From positions 1 through 64,000 of the forward strand of contig JAIPDO010000005.1 in NCBI GenBank assembly GCA_021737645.1: 64,000 nucleotides of DNA, given 5' to 3'. The DNA is from Desulfarculaceae bacterium (GTDB taxonomy: Bacteria; Desulfobacterota; Desulfarculia; Desulfarculales; Desulfarculaceae). A model generated the notes under the pieces. That model made no database searches and had not been told where the DNA came from. It was given only the letters and a program-made list of their open reading frames with translations. Of the stretch, positions 59,783 to 64,000 are shown in pieces. Position 1 is the first letter of the stretch. Each line of letters opens with the position of its first letter. The position numbers and the translations under genes were made by a program.

Positions 59783-60742
59783 ATGACCACGTCCTGCCGC
59801 ATTATGGCCCTTGTCCTGGCCCTGATGCTTTGCTTGGCCGCCGCGCCGGCCCTGGCCGGGAGCGATCCCCTGGCTGGCGACCCCGCCCCTCTGCCCGGCC
59901 CCCAGTGGCGCATTCAGGAGGCGCGCGGAGTGAGTCTGGCCATACCCAAAAACTGGTACGGCTTTTTTTACGTGGGTCTCAGGCATTTCTACGGCTGGTG
60001 GGCCCGCAAGACCGCGCCCCTGTACACCAAGATGGAGTTCTCCCTGTTCCAGTTCGACAAGCTGCCCCTACCCGGCCTGGCCGACCGGGTGCGGACCAAG
60101 GCCCTGGGCCAGGCCAGCCTGGCCGGGCGGCCCGCCCTGGTCTTTGAGCAGGAGGAGTTGGAGGGTACCACCGACGCCAGGCGGCGCCAAATTCTCATCC
60201 TCAAGCAGACCATGCCCGACGGAGGCCGCCTCTGGGCCATCACCGACAGCGACAGCAAGCTGTGGGGCAAAAACCAGCCTACCCTGGAAACCATCCTGGA
60301 CTCTCTGCGCATAGAGCCGTTCTTTTTCGTTCTGGGGTCTGAGTGGCGTTTCGTGGAGTGGCGTGGGATGTACCTCTCCCTGCCCTGGTCCTGGGATGGG
60401 CGCGGCCTACCCTCGGGCTATGTGTGGCAAGGCCAGGCCGGACAAGGCCGCGAAATGAGCCTGGAGTTGCACCAGGAGGCCCTGCCGCCGCTGGAGGGCT
60501 ACACCCTGCTGGGGCAATCCGTGGTGGATCGGCGCAGGCTTAGTGTTTACCAACGCCGATCTTCGGGGGCCTACGAGCTTATGGCCGTAGTCCACCGCCA
60601 CTTGCCGTCCGGACGCTTCCTGTGGGCCCGGGGCAGCCTGCGCGGCCAGGTGGACGCCCAGGACTGGGAGCTGCTGGGCCCGGCGATAAAGACCATGCTG
60701 CGCTCCCTGCGCATCGACTGGGACCTGTTCCCGCCCGAGTAG
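59783..60742 (+). CDS. Secreted protein with duplicated domain, unknown function
   Basis: A 319-aa protein with a signal peptide (hydrophobic 8-22, cleavage near PALA-G). The mature part is two related halves (about 40-175 and 185-318). Each opens with W-R-x2-E-x-RG and P-x2-W and ends with L-x-SLRI. The halves have no catalytic motif I recognise; similar small folds (DcrB/PsbP-like) are lipoprotein or periplasmic. GGGAGG lies 8 nt before the ATG at 59783. It converges on the propeller gene with a 6-bp gap. Confidence 0.65.
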   Translation: MTTSCRIMALVLALMLCLAAAPALAGSDPLAGDPAPLPGPQWRIQEARGVSLAIPKNWYGFFYVGLRHFYGWWARKTAPLYTKMEFSLFQFDKLPLPGLADRVRTKALGQASLAGRPALVFEQEELEGTTDARRRQILILKQTMPDGGRLWAITDSDSKLWGKNQPTLETILDSLRIEPFFFVLGSEWRFVEWRGMYLSLPWSWDGRGLPSGYVWQGQAGQGREMSLELHQEALPPLEGYTLLGQSVVDRRRLSVYQRRSSGAYELMAVVHRHLPSGRFLWARGSLRGQVDAQDWELLGPAIKTMLRSLRIDWDLFPPE

Positions 60743-60748
60743 CCCAAC

Positions 60749-61780
60749 CTATTTTTCTATGTATATGTCCGGCCAGCGGTCGTTGGCCTGGTTCTGGGTC
60801 AGGCGCACGGCGCTCTCCCAAGGTGTGCCCAACTTCCACAGGAAAATCTCGTAGTCGGCGATGTCGTGCTCGTGGCCCTTGGCCGCCGCCCCCCACACCA
60901 TCCACTTGCCGTCCGGCGACAGGCGGGGGAAATATTCGTGGCTGTAGCCGCCGGGCAGGTCCATGAGCACCTGGGGTTTCACCGGCTCCAGGGCTGAGTG
61001 CAAAATGCGGTTGCCCCCGTTACCCCCGTTTTCCACCCACAGCACCTGGCGGCTATCCGGGTACCAGGTAATCTCGCATCCTCCGGCGATCTCGCGCATT
61101 TCTTTAGAGGCCAGGTCCAGGACCATGGTGGCCGAGAGCTTCCCCCTGGCGGTGAAGGCCAACAGGCGCTGGTTGGGCGACAGCTCCGGGGTCTGGGGCA
61201 CCCCCTTCACCGGGGGCTGGGCCGCGTCATAGAGCACCTTTTCTCGGCCGGTGGCCAGGTCCTTCAGCACCACCTGGCCGCCGCGCATGAAGCTTATCTT
61301 TTGGCTCCCGACCCACTGGGGGTAGTTGCCGTTTTTGGCCACCAGGGTTTCATCCTTGGTGTTCAGGTCCAAGACCCATACGTCCCAGGGCAGCTCGTCG
61401 CGCTCGCTCACCCACAGGCGCTGGCTGCGGGCGAAGACGATGCGCTGGCCGTCCGGCGAAAAGCGGCTGTAATACTCCACCAGGTCTTTGTGGGTCAGGC
61501 GCGAAAACTCCATGTCCGGCAAGGTGAGCATGTACAGCTCGTGGTTGCCGCTACGGCTGGAGGACCACACCACCTTGGCCTTTAGCCCATGGGTGCCGCG
61601 CTGCACAGCCGCTTTTTGCTCCGGGCTAAGCCCGCCCACCACCTTGCCCAACACCAGGTCTCCGAAGTGGGAGTAGAGGTAGCGGGGGCCGAAGTGCACC
61701 ACGGTGACCAGCAGCATCAGGGCCAGCACCCCCATGATGATCCAGTGTTTGAGCGGTTGTTTGTTAAACTTGCTTTTCAT
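60749..61780 (-). CDS. Membrane-anchored beta-propeller (PD40/TolB-like) protein
   Basis: A 343-aa protein with one N-terminal membrane anchor (about 13-28) and a WD40-like/TolB-type propeller. Repeats end in forms such as SRFSPDGQRIVFAR, ELSPNQRLLAFTA, TWYPDSRQVLWV and PRLSPDGKWMVWG. Propellers of this kind bind proteins or glycans at the envelope. It overlaps the YbhN-like gene by 17 bp. Confidence 0.78.
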   Translation of the reverse strand: MKSKFNKQPLKHWIIMGVLALMLLVTVVHFGPRYLYSHFGDLVLGKVVGGLSPEQKAAVQRGTHGLKAKVVWSSSRSGNHELYMLTLPDMEFSRLTHKDLVEYYSRFSPDGQRIVFARSQRLWVSERDELPWDVWVLDLNTKDETLVAKNGNYPQWVGSQKISFMRGGQVVLKDLATGREKVLYDAAQPPVKGVPQTPELSPNQRLLAFTARGKLSATMVLDLASKEMREIAGGCEITWYPDSRQVLWVENGGNGGNRILHSALEPVKPQVLMDLPGGYSHEYFPRLSPDGKWMVWGAAAKGHEHDIADYEIFLWKLGTPWESAVRLTQNQANDRWPDIYIEK

Positions 61781-62843
61781 GGTCGCTTTCTCGCGGTTTT
61801 ATCAGACTCAGGGCCACCAGGGCCAGCGCCCCCAGACTGTAGTCGATCACCTGGGTCATGAGGTGCAGCCCAAAGGGTATCAGGGCGGCCTGGGTGGGGG
61901 CCAGGCCCGCGCCCCTGAGGGTGGCCATCATCACCCCCTCGTAGGCCCCGAAGCCCGCGATGCCGCTGATGGGCAGGCTGGCCGTGGCCTCGGCGGCTAT
62001 CAGGGCGAACAGCACCACCGGGAAAGAAAGCTGGGCCGCCTGGGCGGGCCATTGGGCGGCCAGGCCGGTCACCAGAATGTACAGGCCCATATACTTGAGC
62101 GCCCGGATGGCCACCGACACCCACAGCACCCGGCCGTAAACTCCCCGGCTCTTGACCCGGCCCACGTCCAGGGCCATGGCCGCCAGCTCCGCCGCCGCCC
62201 GCATGGCCCACTGACCGGCCTTGCCCGGCAGGCGCGGGGCCAGCCACTGCGCCACCCCGGCGATGACGGCCAGCACCTTTTCCAGCAAATACAGGGCCAA
62301 CAGGGCGATGACCGCCAGCACTCCCAAGAGCACCCACAGCAGGGGGGCCTGCTGCCCGGCGGCCAGGCCGTGCAATACGATGGCCAGGAAGAAAAGGGGC
62401 AGCATGCCGATGAGGTCGAAGATAAAAGAAAAGGCGAATGAGCTGAAGCAGGCGGGCAGGCCCACGGCCAGCTTGCGGTTGAGGAACACGATATAGGCCA
62501 GGCTGCCGGAGCGGGCGGGCAACAGGTCCACGAAAAGGTTGCTCACAAAAGTGACCGCCACCAAGCCCGCAAAGGGCGGCGGCTTTTCCTGGCTGGAGGC
62601 TGCCAAGAGCAGGCGGTAGCGCAGGGCCTTGAGCAGCATGGAGCCCAGAAAGCAGGCCAGATAGGCCAAAAGGAAACCCAGGGCCAGCCCCTGGTAGAGG
62701 CGCGCCCAGTCGTCCCAGGTGGTGGCATGGGCCAGGTAGTAGAAAAGACCGGCGGTGACCGCGCCGGCCAGGATCAGGGTGAGCCAGGCTCCGGCCCGGC
62801 GGCGGCGAGAGCGGGGCGGGGCGGGTGTTTGGGGATTCTTCAT
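61764..62843 (-). CDS. YbhN/AglD-type membrane protein (LPG synthase TM family)
   Basis: A 359-aa third paralog. LLKALRYRLLL, DLLPARSGSLAYIVFLN (a variant of LPARLGE with Ser-Gly in place of Leu-Gly), FSFIFDLIGML and SLPISGIAGFGAYEG. About eight membrane helices after a basic N-terminus (RSRRRR). I chose the ATG at 62843; the frame extends upstream into the acyltransferase gene and no good ribosome-binding site is seen at either place. Confidence 0.78.
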   Translation of the reverse strand: MKNPQTPAPPRSRRRRAGAWLTLILAGAVTAGLFYYLAHATTWDDWARLYQGLALGFLLAYLACFLGSMLLKALRYRLLLAASSQEKPPPFAGLVAVTFVSNLFVDLLPARSGSLAYIVFLNRKLAVGLPACFSSFAFSFIFDLIGMLPLFFLAIVLHGLAAGQQAPLLWVLLGVLAVIALLALYLLEKVLAVIAGVAQWLAPRLPGKAGQWAMRAAAELAAMALDVGRVKSRGVYGRVLWVSVAIRALKYMGLYILVTGLAAQWPAQAAQLSFPVVLFALIAAEATASLPISGIAGFGAYEGVMMATLRGAGLAPTQAALIPFGLHLMTQVIDYSLGALALVALSLIKPRESDHEKQV

Positions 62844-62853
62844 GATGGCCCGT

Positions 62854-63630
62854 CTAGGAGGGCTCGCCCTCTCCCCGCATCTTGATGAGCTTGGCGGGCA
62901 CCCCGCCCACCACGGCCAGGGCGGGCGCGTCGGCGGCAACCACCGCCCCAGCGGCGGCGATGGCCCCCTGGCCCACGGTGACGCCGTCCAGCACGTAGAC
63001 CCCGGCTCCCAGCCAGGCCCCGGCCTCCACCTTGATGCCGCCCATGTCCTTGATGCCCTGTACGCCTATGGGCACGTCAAGGCGGTCGGTGTGGTAGTTG
63101 CCGCCTCCGGCCAGGTAGCACAGGGGTCCGATAACCACATCCGGTCCGATAACCACGGAGTTGCCCGCCACGGAGTGGATGATGACCCGGGCGCCCAGGC
63201 CGCAGCGGGGGCCGATCTCGATATAGCCCTGCTTGGCCGAGAGCATCACCTCGTTGGCCAGGTTCACGTCGTCGCCGACCACCACGGCCCGCTCCGTCTC
63301 CGGGCTGCGGCCATCCAGGATGCAGCGTTCGCTGACCACCACCCGCTCGCCCAAATGGATGCGCCCCGGATGGCGCAGCACCACCCCGGCGGCGAACATG
63401 ACCCCGCCCCCGCAGGAGCCGAACAGGCGGGGCCACAGCAGCTTGCGCAGGAAAAGCCCCAAGGCGCCGGGGAAATTGGCGAAGAGCATGCACAGCTCGA
63501 AATATAACAAGCGGCCCCAGGAGCGCGAACCCACGATGAGCTCCTGGTAGCGCCTGAGCGCACTGCCCCCGCCGGTGGCCATCTGGTGGGTCTTCAGGTG
63601 GGCGGGCTGGTCCTGGGAGGGATTGGCCAT
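62854..63630 (-). CDS. Hexapeptide-repeat acyltransferase
   Basis: A 258-aa left-handed beta-helix enzyme. Many hexapeptide turns ([LIV]-G-x4) run from about residue 85 to 235 (IHLGERVVV, IEIGPRCGLGARVII, VVIGPDVVIG, VEAGAWLGAGVYV, VTVGQGAIAAAG), ending in VVGGVPAKLIK. An N-terminal 60-residue extension includes hydrophobic stretches. O-acetyltransferases of sugars have this architecture, so it probably acetylates a glycan or sugar nucleotide. AGAGG precedes the ATG. Confidence 0.83.
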   Translation of the reverse strand: MANPSQDQPAHLKTHQMATGGGSALRRYQELIVGSRSWGRLLYFELCMLFANFPGALGLFLRKLLWPRLFGSCGGGVMFAAGVVLRHPGRIHLGERVVVSERCILDGRSPETERAVVVGDDVNLANEVMLSAKQGYIEIGPRCGLGARVIIHSVAGNSVVIGPDVVIGPLCYLAGGGNYHTDRLDVPIGVQGIKDMGGIKVEAGAWLGAGVYVLDGVTVGQGAIAAAGAVVAADAPALAVVGGVPAKLIKMRGEGEPS

Positions 63631-63931
63631 TAAATCCTCTTGGGTGGCAAATGGTTAGCCTTAAGGAAAATTATCATGTGGTCGTGGAAGCTGTCCAGCC
63701 CGGGTGTTTCATGAGGGTTGGGTTAAACAAGCAGCAATTCGGTAATTATGCGGCCCTTATGAATAAACCGCCAGCTTTATGGGTGTGCGATTGATGCACG
63801 GCACCGGCACAGCCAGCCGCAGGCAGACAAGGCTACCGGTAAGCGAGGGCCGGAGGCGTAGCCTGAGTACTACGCCGAGGCCCGAGCGCCACCGGCAACG
63901 CTGTATGCCGGCGGCTGGCGCAGCCGGGGCC
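63631..63931. other. Intergenic stretch with repeat copy 2
   Basis: No gene seen. It holds a 14-base match to the left arm of copy 1 (TTTCATGAGGGTTG at 63707-63720, one mismatch) and the repeat core at 63804-63927. The core ends 5 bp before the stop codon of the partial gene at the window edge. Confidence 0.6.
63804..63927. repeat. Structured interspersed repeat, copy 2
   Basis: About 80% like the core of copy 1 over ~124 bp. The outer arms (AGCCAGCC near 63811, GGCTGG near 63913) pair. The inner hairpin is GGCGTAG-CCTGAGTA-CTACGCC. Where copy 1 has GGCGTAGC...GCTACGTT the pairing is kept by a different base combination, so the stem appears to be maintained. Confidence 0.75.
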
Positions 63932-64000
63932 TTAATTTTCGAAGAAACGGCGATGCCACAGCGCGGCGTTCATCAAGGCCCACAGCACGTGGTTGTGGTT
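63932..64000 (-). CDS. C-terminal end of a probable asparagine synthase (partial)
   Basis: Only the last 22 codons and the stop are inside the window. The end NHVLWALMNAALWHRRFFEN matches the style of the C-terminus of AsnB-type asparagine synthases (LW-x-L-x3-LWHRRF). Such AsnB paralogs are frequent in polysaccharide loci, where they amidate uronic acids. The gene continues beyond the right edge. Confidence 0.6.
   Translation of the reverse strand, partial: NHNHVLWALMNAALWHRRFFEN

Noticed and set aside
1-64000. Prophage, transposase, integrase, toxin-antitoxin, restriction or CRISPR-Cas genes
   Set aside because: None of the coding regions carries such motifs and base composition is even across the window, apart from the short interspersed repeat.

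Overview
The window is 64 kb of high-GC (roughly two-thirds G+C), densely coded bacterial chromosome. BamE-type and Mla-type envelope genes, Tat signals, DUF362/polyferredoxin redox proteins, a ThiD-ThiN fusion and many polyprenyl-phosphate-dependent sugar transferases point to a Gram-negative anaerobe. My best guess is Desulfobacterota (delta-type, perhaps Desulfarculales-like); this is inferred from gene content, because no rRNA or other phylogenetic marker is present.

Layout. (1) 0.3-12.5 kb, all minus strand: an mlaEFD lipid-transport operon followed by a universal stress protein, XdhC, a BamE-like lipoprotein and an RhlB-like helicase. Next comes a redox module (DUF6599 - Tat DUF362 protein - NapH/NapG-like polyferredoxin - Tat aldo/keto reductase with an Fe-S motif), then tRNA-Arg(ACG). 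(2) 12.5-21.6 kb, plus strand: a TPP riboswitch controls thiDN-thiC-HAD phosphatase-birA, followed by bioB-bioA-bioF-bioD behind a promoter that overlaps a BirA operator. (3) 22.3-34.3 kb, minus strand: a long glycan operon with mostly 4-bp start/stop overlaps. It runs from a GlpD-like flavoprotein through methyltransferases, GT4 and GT2 glycosyltransferases and an epimerase, and ends in trkA-trkH. Its GT2 gene carries a single-base frameshift. (4) 34.3-50.6 kb: large multispanning GT-C type membrane proteins, two with C-terminal discoidin (F5/8 type C) domains, with polyprenyl-phosphate sugar synthases and YbhN/AglD-type membrane proteins. (5) 50.6-57 kb: genes for a nucleotide-activated heptose on two converging strands (epimerase, hddC, a Glf-like flavoprotein; then hddA, gmhA, gmhB, a transaldolase). 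(6) 57-64 kb: another GT-C protein, a second DUF362 protein, a secreted protein with a duplicated domain, a beta-propeller protein, a third YbhN protein, a hexapeptide acyltransferase, and the last 22 codons of a probable asparagine synthase.

Taken together, the right-hand 40 kb looks like a surface or secreted polysaccharide/glycolipid locus. It would make GDP-heptose, charge polyprenyl phosphate with sugars, move them across the membrane and transfer them on the periplasmic side. Several strong sigma70-type promoters could be placed from sequence (often TTGCCA or TTGACN, 17 bp, TATAAT-like). A structured interspersed repeat of about 125 bp, present in three copies with paired base changes in its stem, flanks the heptose genes. 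I see no CRISPR array, insertion sequence, phage genes or plasmid origin.
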